A stretch of DNA of 5,049 nucleotides from Sphingomonadaceae bacterium (GCA_019245455.1 JAFARM010000305.1:1-5049); one strand, 5' to 3'. Shown: positions 1 to 5,049, counted from the stretch's first letter. The notes: generated by a model from the sequence alone, not told the origin. Program-made: numbers and translations.

Positions 1-81
1 CCGGCGATGAACGCCGCCTCGCCGCCGCCGGCGAAGGCGGCGGCAGCGTCGGCCAGGCTCGCCGGCCGGGAATAAGCGAAG

Positions 82-89
<8 letters not shown>
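1..89 (-). CDS. Molybdenum hydroxylase FAD-binding (medium) subunit, 5' end only
   Basis: Only the first 29 codons are present; the gene runs off the left edge. The protein begins MRDFAYSRPASLADAAAAF and continues to a Phe-Ile-Ala-Gly stretch. This matches the N-terminus of FAD subunits of the xanthine dehydrogenase / aldehyde dehydrogenase / CO dehydrogenase superfamily, where the Ala-Gly(-Gly-Thr) loop begins the FAD pyrophosphate site. These subunits carry electrons between the 2Fe-2S subunit and the electron acceptor. The ATG lies inside the end of the upstream small-subunit gene (8-nt overlap, sequence ATGCGTGA), which implies translational coupling and one operon. The substrate cannot be told from this fragment. 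The family call rests on the short N-terminus plus the neighbour, and the neighbour makes it fairly safe. Confidence 0.82.
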
Positions 90-639
<550 letters not shown>

Positions 640-774
640 GGTAAGAATCTCCCTCCGCGGTTCTCTCGACCCTCTTCTGGACTTCGACAAGGGCGCAATG
701 CAAGATACTCGTCCCGACCCGCACCGCGTCGCCTGCCGCCGACCGGACGCCTTGCCGAAAGGTGCAGCCGCGAC
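640..774. other. Intergenic stretch between the molybdenum-hydroxylase operon and the low-GC gene pair
   Basis: This 135-nt gap must hold the promoter of the minus-strand molybdenum-hydroxylase operon unless that operon reads through from upstream. Apart from the ribosome site I see no convincing -35/-10 pair. A TATCTT on the minus strand (around 709-704) has no -35 partner at the right distance. A CCTT/AAGG hairpin near 752-764 is only 4 bp and has no T-run, so I do not call a terminator. Confidence 0.4.
649..656 (-). promoter_or_regulatory. Ribosome binding site deciding the GTG start of the 2Fe-2S subunit
   Basis: GGAGGGAG on the minus strand, 9 nt before the GTG at 639. It is a near-perfect Shine-Dalgarno sequence, whereas nothing comparable precedes the ATG at 690. 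Because it lies downstream of that ATG, it argues that the longer reading is not used. Confidence 0.75.
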
Positions 775-1152
775 TTAATGACTCATCCCAAAGATAACCC
801 TGATTTTTTCAGCCAGCACGATAATGGCGGTCAACAAGCCGATGATCGTGACGGCAGCCGAGACGATAAAACCTTTGCTCGGCAACACCTTTACCCGTTC
901 ATCAAGACGGGCGATATCAACCTTTAGGCCGGCGACGTCATTCCGGATCAGGCGAACATCGGCTTTGATGTCGACCGCATCCCGCTTGATATAATCGACG
1001 TCGGCTTCGAGCCGGGCGATACGCGCTTCCATACCGCCCGATGTGCCATCGCCGTCGCCCCCCTTCAAGTTGCGCGCTGACTGCTCATCCCGAAGCCGCG
1101 CGTGTTCCGCTTCGATGTCAATCACCAGCCTGGGGTACTCGTCCCGTGTCAT
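775..1152 (-). CDS. Coiled-coil protein with C-terminal membrane anchor (XhlA-like architecture), function unknown
   Basis: A 125-aa protein that I cannot assign to a defined function. Residues 1-30 are charged and helical. Residues 31-40 form a flexible Gly/Asp linker (GGDGDGTSGG). Residues ~42-90 form a regular amphipathic helix rich in RLEADV / IKRD / IKADV / IRNDV / LKVDI / LDERV units, a long coiled coil. After L90-P91, residues ~95-115 form one hydrophobic membrane span, then a short basic end (EKIRVIFGMSH). Coiled coil, Leu-Pro, then one transmembrane helix is the layout of XhlA-type phage-associated proteins and many small membrane-tethered coiled-coil proteins; this is resemblance, not an identified family. 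The ATG at 1152 overlaps the upstream stop by one base (TGATG). A GTG one codon earlier (1155) is the alternative and would give 126 aa. An internal Met at residue 41 could start a shorter form. G+C is clearly lower than in flanking genes. Confidence 0.8.
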   Translation of the reverse strand: MTRDEYPRLVIDIEAEHARLRDEQSARNLKGGDGDGTSGGMEARIARLEADVDYIKRDAVDIKADVRLIRNDVAGLKVDIARLDERVKVLPSKGFIVSAAVTIIGLLTAIIVLAEKIRVIFGMSH

Positions 1153-1394
1153 CACTCGGCATTCTCACCTGCAATGAGCGTCGCCAACATCTCGTCAATT
1201 TCCTTTTCGATCAGCTCAAGCCGCTCCGTAATGTTGCTGCGCTCTTCGCCCCTGTTCAGCGAAACGTCCGCTAGTTCGCGGACACGAATCAGGGTGTAAT
1301 TCTGTAGAAGGCGGGTTAGCATATAAAGTTCGAGCTTAGTCGCGGGCATAGCCGCCCGGTCGCCATCGAAACGTTCGATCAGGTCATCCTTCAT
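1152..1394 (-). CDS. Small coiled-coil protein, function unknown
   Basis: An 80-aa acidic protein that I do not recognise. I chose the ATG at 1394 because GAGGA (1405-1401) lies 6 nt upstream; the open frame extends to an ATG at 1454, but that would overlap the end of gapR. Residues ~20-45 look helical (TKLELYMLTRLLQNYTLIRV). Residues 53-73 show a clean heptad pattern with I55, L59, I62, I66, M69 and L73 at a/d positions, so a short coiled coil and oligomerisation are likely. There are no cysteines, no signal peptide and no membrane segment. It sits 43 nt after gapR, and its stop overlaps the start of the membrane-anchored coiled-coil gene, so those two are probably co-translated and may interact through their coiled coils (inference). 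It shares the low G+C of its downstream partner. Confidence 0.75.
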   Translation of the reverse strand: MKDDLIERFDGDRAAMPATKLELYMLTRLLQNYTLIRVRELADVSLNRGEERSNITERLELIEKEIDEMLATLIAGENAE

Positions 1395-1400
1395 AACCGA

Positions 1401-1405
1401 TCCTC
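1401..1405 (-). promoter_or_regulatory. Ribosome binding site deciding the start of the 80-aa gene
   Basis: GAGGA on the minus strand, 6 nt before the ATG at 1394. It selects this ATG over the in-frame ATG at 1454, which lies inside the end of gapR. Confidence 0.65.
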
Positions 1406-1437
1406 GCACGCGATTGGCACTTCGAAACCGACAAGAC

Positions 1438-1683
1438 TTAGTCGTCAAGGCCAAGAGCGGCCTTGTACGTCGCTAGCATCGCCTCCTGCTCCTGGCGGTC
1501 ATCTTTGTTCATCGCGCGCAGGCGGATGATGGCGCGCATCGTCTTGGTGTCGAAGCCGGTGCCCTTGGCCTCGGCATAGACGTCCTTGATGTCGTCGGCG
1601 ACGCCCTTCTTGTCCTCTTCCAGCCGCTCGATCCGCTCGATGAACAGCCGCAGCTGCTCGGCGGAAACGTTCTCCGTCGACAT
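1438..1683 (-). CDS. gapR: GapR-like nucleoid-associated protein (DUF2312)
   Basis: An 81-aa protein with the whole DUF2312 domain: an N-terminal helix (residues ~5-37) with [20 protein letters not shown], then the signature [20 protein letters not shown] (residues 34-53) and a C-terminal segment ending AALGLDD. In Caulobacter this family is GapR, an oligomeric protein that clamps around overtwisted, AT-rich DNA ahead of replication and transcription and stimulates gyrase and topoisomerase IV. The ATG at 1683 is chosen because it has GGGAG 5 nt upstream (1693-1689) and gives the usual family length. The frame stays open far upstream, but that stretch is antisense to the neighbouring VOC and in another frame of DUF1244. 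It is divergent from the VOC gene across 69 nt. Its own G+C (low to mid 60s %) is nearer the chromosomal background than that of the two genes that follow it. Confidence 0.93.
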   Translation of the reverse strand: MSTENVSAEQLRLFIERIERLEEDKKGVADDIKDVYAEAKGTGFDTKTMRAIIRLRAMNKDDRQEQEAMLATYKAALGLDD

Positions 1684-1712
1684 TCGTGCTCCCATGCGCT
1701 TGTGCGGCGGGC

Positions 1713-1741
1713 GTGGTAGAAGGCTGCGTCCCGGCACGCAA
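1713..1741 (-). promoter_or_regulatory. Weak candidate promoter for gapR
   Basis: In the 69-nt divergent gap, the minus strand reads TTGCGT (1741-1736), 17 nt, then TACCAC (1718-1713). Each hexamer matches only three of six consensus bases, though the spacing is ideal and would place the transcript start about 23 nt before the gapR ATG. It overlaps the VOC ribosome site (AAGGAG, 1740-1745). Low confidence; no clear promoter for the VOC gene was found in the same gap. Confidence 0.22.
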
Positions 1742-1752
1742 GGAGATCGCCC

Positions 1753-2163
1753 GTGTTCGTCCCCGCAGGCTTCGCCACCGTCGCCCCATACCTCGTCGTG
1801 CGCGATGCGTCGGCGTACATCGACTTCATCGTCGCAGGGCTCGGCGGGACGCACGTCGGCAGCAGCCGCCGCCCCGACGGCACCGTGGCGAACGGTCAGG
1901 TCCGCTTCGGCGAGGGCGCGCAGGCGGCGACGGTCATGGTCGGCGAGGCATGGCCCGACTACACGCCGGGGCCGACGCACCTGTACCTGTACGTCGCCGA
2001 CGCCGACGCCGCAGTCGCGCGCGCCGAGGCAGCGCGGGCCGAGGTCGTCATGCGGGCCGCCGACAGGCCCTACGGCGACCGCCAGGGCGGCGTCCGCGAC
2101 CGCTGGGGCACGACCTGGTGGCTGTCGCAGCGCCTGACGCCGGAGCCGTACGCCTTCGACTAG
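1753..2163 (+). CDS. VOC-superfamily protein (glyoxalase / bleomycin-resistance fold, PhnB-like)
   Basis: A 136-aa single-unit VOC protein made of two beta-alpha-beta-beta-beta modules. It starts at GTG 1753, with AAGGAG (1740-1745) 7 nt upstream; no ATG fits the family N-terminus. Visible landmarks are [20 protein letters not shown] (residues 8-27, first strand and helix), VRFGEG (50-55), [20 protein letters not shown] (75-94, second strand and helix), [13 protein letters not shown] (107-119) and WWL near 122-124. The overall pattern is that of PhnB-like proteins. By alignment from memory, the usual His of the HAE(I/L)RIG motif is Asn47 here and the His of the DPFGHTW motif is Thr120, so the metal site may be altered or absent. 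A catalytic glyoxalase role should not be assumed; binding or sequestration of a small molecule is equally possible. Its stop codon overlaps that of the convergent DUF1244 gene. Confidence 0.88.
   Translation: MFVPAGFATVAPYLVVRDASAYIDFIVAGLGGTHVGSSRRPDGTVANGQVRFGEGAQAATVMVGEAWPDYTPGPTHLYLYVADADAAVARAEAARAEVVMRAADRPYGDRQGGVRDRWGTTWWLSQRLTPEPYAFD
2160..2163. other. Shared CTAG: overlapping stop codons of convergent genes
   Basis: The palindrome CTAG supplies TAG to the VOC gene on the plus strand (2161-2163) and TAG to DUF1244 on the minus strand (2162-2160). There is no room for an intergenic terminator, so each transcript must run into the other gene in antisense unless it ends inside it. 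Confidence 0.95.
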
Positions 2164-2483
2164 GCGGGTTCGGCCCGGTTCTTCGCCACGCTCGCCGCCA
2201 TCGCCGCCAGCTGTGCGTCGGTCGCCGGGGTCTGGTGGCGCGCCTTGTAGTCGGCGTAGGTCATGCCGTAGACCAGCTCGCGGGCGTCGTCCTTCGTCAG
2301 CGACACGCCGCGTTCGGTCGCTGCCTCCGCCAGCCAGTCGGACAGGCAGTTGCGGCAGAAGCCGCCCACACCCATCAGGTCGACGTTCTGCACGTCGGTG
2401 CGGTGGCGGAGCAGCGCCGTCAGGCGGCGGAAGGCGGCGGCTTCGATCGCCTCGCGCGCGGCGTCGGGAATCATTGCGGTCAT
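2160..2483 (-). CDS. DUF1244 family protein
   Basis: A 107-aa cytoplasmic, mostly helical protein that matches DUF1244 along its whole length. The conserved core is visible as [20 protein letters not shown] (residues 17-36), [10 protein letters not shown] (41-50, with a Cys43-x-x-Cys46 pair) and [20 protein letters not shown] (65-84). The biochemical role of this family is unknown to me; the CxxC is a conserved family mark and might bind metal or be redox active, but no full four-ligand site is visible. The ATG at 2483 is preceded by GGGGA 8 nt upstream; a second ATG lies three codons downstream. It is transcribed away from pyruvate kinase across a 73-nt gap and ends against the VOC gene with shared stop bases. 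The alanine-rich C-terminus (residues 90-107) is variable. Confidence 0.92.
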   Translation of the reverse strand: MTAMIPDAAREAIEAAAFRRLTALLRHRTDVQNVDLMGVGGFCRNCLSDWLAEAATERGVSLTKDDARELVYGMTYADYKARHQTPATDAQLAAMAASVAKNRAEPA

Positions 2484-2498
2484 CGGGCACGTCCCCGG

Positions 2499-2527
2499 TT
2501 GAGCGGCGCTTCCCGAGCGGCTAGGCG
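2499..2527 (+). promoter_or_regulatory. Candidate promoter of pyruvate kinase
   Basis: In the gap between DUF1244 and pyk, TTGAGCG (2499-2505) is followed after 14 nt by GCTAGGCG (2520-2527). This resembles the alphaproteobacterial housekeeping pattern TTGACGS-N10-14-GCTANAWC in its first half and in the GCTA core; the last bases of the -10 do not match. It would start the transcript around 2532, giving a leader of about 25 nt. The proposed -10 lies inside an inverted repeat. Confidence 0.33.
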
Positions 2528-2542
2528 AAGTCCTAAGCGCTC
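2515..2542. repeat. Imperfect inverted repeat in the pyk leader
   Basis: Arms GAGCGGCTAGG (2515-2525) and CCTAAGCGCTC (2532-2542) pair at 9 of 11 positions around a 6-nt loop (CGAAGT). The dyad covers the proposed -10 and ends directly against the AGGAG ribosome site (2543-2547). It could be a DNA operator or, if transcribed, a hairpin next to the ribosome site. A second GAGCGG copy lies 14 nt upstream at 2501-2506. Confidence 0.5.
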
Positions 2543-2556
2543 AGGAGACCCGATCC

Positions 2557-4005
2557 GTGTTCACCCCCCGCGCCCGCCGCGTCAAGGTCCTCGCCACGCT
2601 GGGGCCGGCGTCGTCGACGCCCGAGATGATCGCGCGGCTGATCCACGCCGGGGCCGACGCCTTCCGCGTCAACATGAGCCACGGCTCGGCCGAGACCCGC
2701 GCCAGCCTGATCGCCAACATCCGCGCGCTGGAGCCCGAGATCGGCCGGCCGCTGACGATCCTCGCCGACCTGCAGGGGCCGAAGCTGCGCGTCGGCAGCT
2801 TCGCCGCGGGCAAGGTGACGCTGGCGACGGGGACGGCGTTCGTCCTCGACCTCGACGAGACGCCGGGCGACGAGCGGCGCGTCTGCCTGCCGCACAAGGA
2901 GCTGTTCGCCGCGCTTGCCGCCGACGCCCGGCTGCTGATCGACGACGGCAAGGTCGTGCTCCGCTGCACCCACGTCGCGCCCGACCGGATCACGGCGACG
3001 GTGGTGACGGGCGGGACGGTGTCGAACAACAAGGGCGTCAACGTCCCCGATGTCGTCGTACCGCTGCCCGCGCTGACGCCCAAGGACCGCGCCGACCTGG
3101 GCTTCGCGCTCGACCACGGGGCGGATTGGATCGCGCTGTCGTTCGTCCAGCGGCCGGAGGACGTGGCGGAAGCCAGGGCCCTGATCGGCGGGCGCGCCAG
3201 CCTGCTCGCCAAGATCGAGAAGCCGGCCGCCTTGGACCGCCTGCCCGAGATCCTCGAACTCGCCGACGCGGTGATGGTCGCGCGCGGCGACCTGGGTGTC
3301 GAGCTGCCGCCCGAGCAGGTGCCGCCGGCGCAGAAGCGGATCGTCGCCATGGCCCGCGCCATGGGCAAGCCGGTCGTGGTGGCGACGCAGATGCTCGAAT
3401 CGATGATCCAGGCGCCGACGCCGACGCGCGCCGAGGTCAGCGGCGTGGCGACCGCGATCTACGACGGGGCGGATGCGGTCATGCTGTCGGCCGAGAGCGC
3501 GGCGGGTGCCTGGCCGGTCGAGGCGGTGGCGATGATGGATGCGATCGCGCGCACGACCGAGGGCGACGCGCAATATTACGCCCGGGTCCACTTCACCGAG
3601 ACGGCGACGGCGCACACCACGGCGGATGCGATCAGCGCCGCCGCCGCCGCCATCACGCGGACGATCGCGGCCAAGGCGACGGTGTGCTTCACCATCTCCG
3701 GCTCAACCGCGCGGCGAGCAGCGCGCGAACGCGGCGGCGCGGGCCCGATCCTGTGCCTGACCCCGGCGCGGGCGACGGCACGGCGCATGGGGCTGGTGTG
3801 GGGCGTCCACGCCGTCGTCACCAAGGACGTCGCCGGCTTCGAGGAGATGGTCGCCAAGGCCAAGCGCATGGCGCTGCGCGCCAAGATCGCCGGCGGCGGC
3901 GACCTGCTCGTGCTGATCGCCGGCGTGCCCTTCTCGACGCCAGGCACGACCAACGTCGTCCACGTCGTGCGGCTGACCGGGACCGAGCTGGCGGGGCGCA
4001 GCTGA
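2557..4005 (+). CDS. pyk: Pyruvate kinase
   Basis: Converts phosphoenolpyruvate and ADP to pyruvate and ATP, the last step of lower glycolysis / Entner-Doudoroff, in the cytoplasm. At 482 aa it has the usual bacterial length. GTG 2557 is the start: AGGAG (2543-2547) lies 9 nt upstream and the conserved N-terminus (KVLATLGPAS, residues 10-19) follows at once. Active-site residues visible are R37, N39, S41, H42 (FRVNMSHG), D71 and R78 (DLQGPKLRVG), K219 and E221 (LLAKIEKP), D245 (MVARGDLGVE) and T277 (VVATQMLESM). The TIM-barrel (A) domain is split by the B domain (residues ~77-165, closing with SNNKGVNVP), and the C domain runs from about residue 345 to the end (FTISGSTARRAAR, LVWGVHAVV). The residue after GP in the DLQGPKLRV loop is Lys76, with Leu72, Gln73 and Val79 around it; this is the set known from potassium-independent pyruvate kinases. 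All expected catalytic residues are intact. Confidence 0.98.
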   Translation: MFTPRARRVKVLATLGPASSTPEMIARLIHAGADAFRVNMSHGSAETRASLIANIRALEPEIGRPLTILADLQGPKLRVGSFAAGKVTLATGTAFVLDLDETPGDERRVCLPHKELFAALAADARLLIDDGKVVLRCTHVAPDRITATVVTGGTVSNNKGVNVPDVVVPLPALTPKDRADLGFALDHGADWIALSFVQRPEDVAEARALIGGRASLLAKIEKPAALDRLPEILELADAVMVARGDLGVELPPEQVPPAQKRIVAMARAMGKPVVVATQMLESMIQAPTPTRAEVSGVATAIYDGADAVMLSAESAAGAWPVEAVAMMDAIARTTEGDAQYYARVHFTETATAHTTADAISAAAAAITRTIAAKATVCFTISGSTARRAARERGGAGPILCLTPARATARRMGLVWGVHAVVTKDVAGFEEMVAKAKRMALRAKIAGGGDLLVLIAGVPFSTPGTTNVVHVVRLTGTELAGRS

Positions 4006-4026
4006 CGCCTGTTGACCGCTAACATT

Positions 4027-4040
4027 CCGCGGCAGCGCGG
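4027..4040. terminator. Short hairpin between pyk and the convergent thioredoxin gene
   Basis: CCGCG / CGCGG with a 4-nt loop (GCAG) lies in the 35-nt gap between the two convergent stop codons (4005 and 4041). The stem is only 5 bp and neither strand has a T-run after it. It is placed where a bidirectional terminator would be expected, but the structural support is weak. Confidence 0.28.
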
Positions 4041-4562
4041 CTACGGCGTCGGCGGCTTCTCGTTGAGCAGCGGGACGAGCACGCCGTTCAGCGTGTCGAG
4101 GTCCATCTCGCCGGCCTTGGCGTAGCGCAGCACGCCGGCACGATCGACGACATAGTTGGTCGGCACCGCGGTGACACCGTCGTAGCTGCCGCCGCGGATG
4201 CGTTGCGCCAGCGGAACCGCGAGGGCGGCGGCGAGCGGCTTCAGCTGGCGCACCGGCACCGAATCCTCGGTCGCGACGGCGAACATCTGGAGGCCGGTCG
4301 CCTGTAGCCGGCGATAATATGCGTCAAGCAGCGGCAGTTCGCGCCGGCACGGCACGCACCACGTCGCCCAGAAGTTGAGCAGCACCACCTGTCCGCGGAG
4401 GTCGGACAGCGCCACCTGCGTCCCGTCGAACAGGACGAGGTGGAAATCCGGCGCGGGCTCCCCGACCTTGGGCGCTCGCGCCAACGCCGGCGACGCCAGC
4501 GCCAGAGCCAGCAGCACGGCCCCGGCGGCCACCGCGGCGCGACAATGACGGCTGAGCCTCAT
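4041..4562 (-). CDS. Exported TlpA-like thioredoxin-fold protein
   Basis: A 173-aa protein. Residues 1-28 form a signal peptide: basic start (MRLSRHCR), Ala/Leu-rich core, and an Ala-Leu-Ala cleavage site. The mature part has the TlpA/ResA pattern: KVGEPAPDFHLVLFDGTQVA (residues 32-51), LSDLRGQVVLLNFWATWC (52-69), active-site CVPC (C69, C72) followed by RRELPLL, and the cis-proline loop VPTNYVVDRAG (P134). It should act in the periplasm as a thiol-disulfide reductase or donor, as TlpA/ResA/CcmG proteins do in cytochrome and metal-site assembly; which partner it serves is not visible. ATG 4562 is chosen because the signal peptide begins there; the frame is open to 4736 but that part overlaps the next gene. 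No good ribosome site precedes it. A TTGACC (4598-4593) about 30 nt upstream could be a -35 for a nearly leaderless transcript, but I see no -10. Confidence 0.92.
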   Translation of the reverse strand: MRLSRHCRAAVAAGAVLLALALASPALARAPKVGEPAPDFHLVLFDGTQVALSDLRGQVVLLNFWATWCVPCRRELPLLDAYYRRLQATGLQMFAVATEDSVPVRQLKPLAAALAVPLAQRIRGGSYDGVTAVPTNYVVDRAGVLRYAKAGEMDLDTLNGVLVPLLNEKPPTP

Positions 4563-4602
4563 GCCGGCGACGCTGCGCCTGATCGGCCAGTCGGTCAAGG
4601 CG

Positions 4603-4627
4603 GCCCGCCCGGTCGCGCCGGGCGGGC
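4603..4627 (-). terminator. Strong GC hairpin between the Met/His-rich gene and the thioredoxin gene
   Basis: A perfect 10-bp stem, GCCCGCCCGG (4603-4612) against CCGGGCGGGC (4618-4627), with a 5-nt loop. It begins 6 nt after the stop of the Met/His-rich gene on the minus strand, the position of an intrinsic terminator. Only a CCTT follows, not a T-run, so it may act as a partial terminator or as a 3'-end stabiliser that uncouples the two genes. The loop-closed stem is far stronger than other hairpins in the window. Confidence 0.5.
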
Positions 4628-4633
4628 AGTGCG

Positions 4634-4927
4634 TCAGTTGGTCGACACGCTGCCGGAGAAGGCGGCGGGGTACAGCTTCATCATCTTCTGGCACATCGCG
4701 CTCTTGGCCATGGCGTCGGGCGTCATCGCCTTGCACTGGCTGATCCGCTTCATGTCGGCGGCAGGGATCTTGGTCATCGCGTTCGGCGACATGGCGTCGT
4801 GGCTGGCCATCGCGTCGTGCGTCGGCATGGCGTCGTGCGACGCCATCGGGCTGGTGTCGGTGCTGCTCTTCTGCGCGGTGGCGGCGGTGGCGAGCAGCGC
4901 GGCGGCGACGGCAAAGGCAATTCTCAT
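4634..4927 (-). CDS. Small exported Met/His-rich repeat protein, function unknown
   Basis: A 97-aa protein. Residues 1-18 are a signal peptide (MRIAFAVAAALLATAATA, cleavage before Gln19). Residues 28-45 are three tandem hexapeptides M-(A/P)-(S/T)-H-D-A, followed by a degenerate fourth (MSPNA). The C-terminal part (51-90) is helical and continues the Met-rich character, with C65 (SQCKAM) and C79 (AMCQKMMKLYP). It has 12 Met and 3 His in 97 residues. ATG 4927 is well supported by GGGGAG 7 nt upstream. I know similar short Ala/Met repeat proteins from sphingomonads but no established function. Regularly spaced Met and His in an exported protein suggest copper or silver binding, and the two Cys could form a disulfide handled by the adjacent thioredoxin; both ideas are inference. 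It precedes the TlpA-like gene on the same strand, separated by 71 nt with a hairpin. Confidence 0.85.
   Translation of the reverse strand: MRIAFAVAAALLATAATAQKSSTDTSPMASHDAMPTHDAMASHDAMSPNAMTKIPAADMKRISQCKAMTPDAMAKSAMCQKMMKLYPAAFSGSVSTN
4793..4846 (-). repeat. Three tandem 18-nt coding repeats (M-x-x-H-D-A)
   Basis: The minus strand holds three 18-nt units starting at 4846, 4828 and 4810, each encoding M-(A/P)-(S/T)-H-D-A, with a decayed fourth starting at 4792. The DNA units share most bases (for example CAT then GCGTCGTG on the plus strand), so they probably arose by recent duplication and could vary in number between strains. Confidence 0.85.
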
Positions 4928-4954
4928 CGTCTCTCTCCCCGTTGGTGATGCACC

Positions 4955-4994
4955 CCGGTGTCGGCGGGCGTCACCGCTGCCCGTTCGGCACCGG
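4955..4994 (-). terminator. Imperfect hairpin between a minus-strand gene end and the Met/His-rich gene
   Basis: CCGGTGTCGGCGGGC (4955-4969) and GCCCGTTCGGCACCGG (4979-4994) pair through CCGGTG/CACCGG, CG/CG and CGGGC or GGGC/GCCC, with one mismatch, a one-base bulge and a 9-nt loop. It lies 20 nt after the stop at 5015, so it could terminate that gene, or it may lie in the leader of the Met/His-rich gene. No T-run follows. Confidence 0.4.
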
Positions 4995-5014
4995 CGGCAC
5001 GACCGTTACACCGC

Positions 5015-5049
5015 CTAGTCGCCGGTCAGGATGCGGTCGACGAGCTGCC
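5015..5049 (-). CDS. 3' end of an unidentified minus-strand gene
   Basis: The minus strand reads QLVDRILTGD and then TAG at 5017-5015. Only ten full codons are inside the window, too few to name a family. Codon third positions are G or C throughout, as in the real genes here, and the tail looks like a plausible helix end. A hairpin follows at 4994-4955. A plus-strand ATG at 5031 is the alternative reading, but it has only a weak ribosome site. Confidence 0.45.
   Translation of the reverse strand, partial: QLVDRILTGD

Noticed and set aside
749..768. Hairpin CCTT/AAGG after the low-GC genes as a terminator
   Set aside because: The stem is only 4 bp, with no T-run.
1684..2490. Upstream extension of the gapR frame to 350 codons
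   Set aside because: The extension is antisense to the VOC gene and in another frame of DUF1244. GapR has a good ribosome site at its own ATG and the correct family length without it.
2533..3615. A 360-codon minus-strand open frame (with a 275-codon one in another frame)
   Set aside because: Both are antisense to pyruvate kinase, whose motifs are all intact; the products are low-complexity Arg/Ser/Ala-rich with no family pattern.
1686..4022. A 778-codon open frame on the plus strand
   Set aside because: It is out of frame with both the VOC gene and pyruvate kinase, which it overlaps, and its product is an Arg/Ala/Gly-rich shadow typical of a high-GC third-position effect.
4563..4736. N-terminal extension of the thioredoxin frame by 58 codons
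   Set aside because: It overlaps the Met/His-rich gene and the hairpin, and would bury a clear signal peptide inside the protein.
4440..5018. A 192-codon plus-strand frame with hydrophobic stretches
   Set aside because: It is antisense to the thioredoxin signal-peptide region and to the Met/His-rich gene. The hydrophobic look comes from reading Ala/Met codons backwards, and it lacks a ribosome site.

Overview
The window is GC-rich (roughly 65-75% G+C over most of its length) and densely packed with genes. It looks like chromosomal DNA of an alphaproteobacterium, most likely a sphingomonad or close relative. The support is a DUF2312 (GapR) gene and a DUF1244 gene, both typical of alphaproteobacteria, an alphaproteobacterial-type pyruvate kinase, and a Met/His-rich secreted protein of a kind I associate with sphingomonads. 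Assignment to order level is inference.

Left part (1-774): the start of a molybdenum-hydroxylase (xanthine / aldehyde / CO dehydrogenase superfamily) operon on the minus strand. The small 2Fe-2S subunit is complete. The FAD subunit follows it with an 8-nt overlap and runs off the left edge. The catalytic molybdopterin subunit would lie outside the window.

Middle-left (775-1683), minus strand: gapR, encoding a DNA-topology-sensing nucleoid protein, is followed by two small genes that I cannot assign. One encodes an 80-aa protein with a coiled-coil tail. The other overlaps it and encodes a 125-aa coiled-coil protein with a C-terminal membrane anchor. These two genes are clearly lower in GC (about 47-57% in the lines counted) than everything around them and look like an acquired module.

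Middle (1753-4005): a VOC/glyoxalase-fold protein (plus strand) ends tail-to-tail with a DUF1244 protein (minus strand), their stop codons sharing one CTAG. DUF1244 is divergent from pyruvate kinase (plus strand) across 73 nt that hold a candidate promoter and an imperfect dyad. The pyruvate kinase carries the lysine-type cation site expected of potassium-independent enzymes.

Right part (4041-5049), all minus strand: the last codons of an unidentified gene, a small exported Met/His-rich repeat protein, a strong GC hairpin, and an exported TlpA-like thioredoxin. The last two both act outside the cytoplasm and may be functionally linked in metal or thiol handling; that is inference.

No tRNA, rRNA, CRISPR array, transposase or integrase was seen. 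Most of the window is ordinary housekeeping and accessory metabolism. The parts most worth a second look are the low-GC two-gene module behind gapR, the Met/His repeat protein beside the thioredoxin, and the structured pyk leader.
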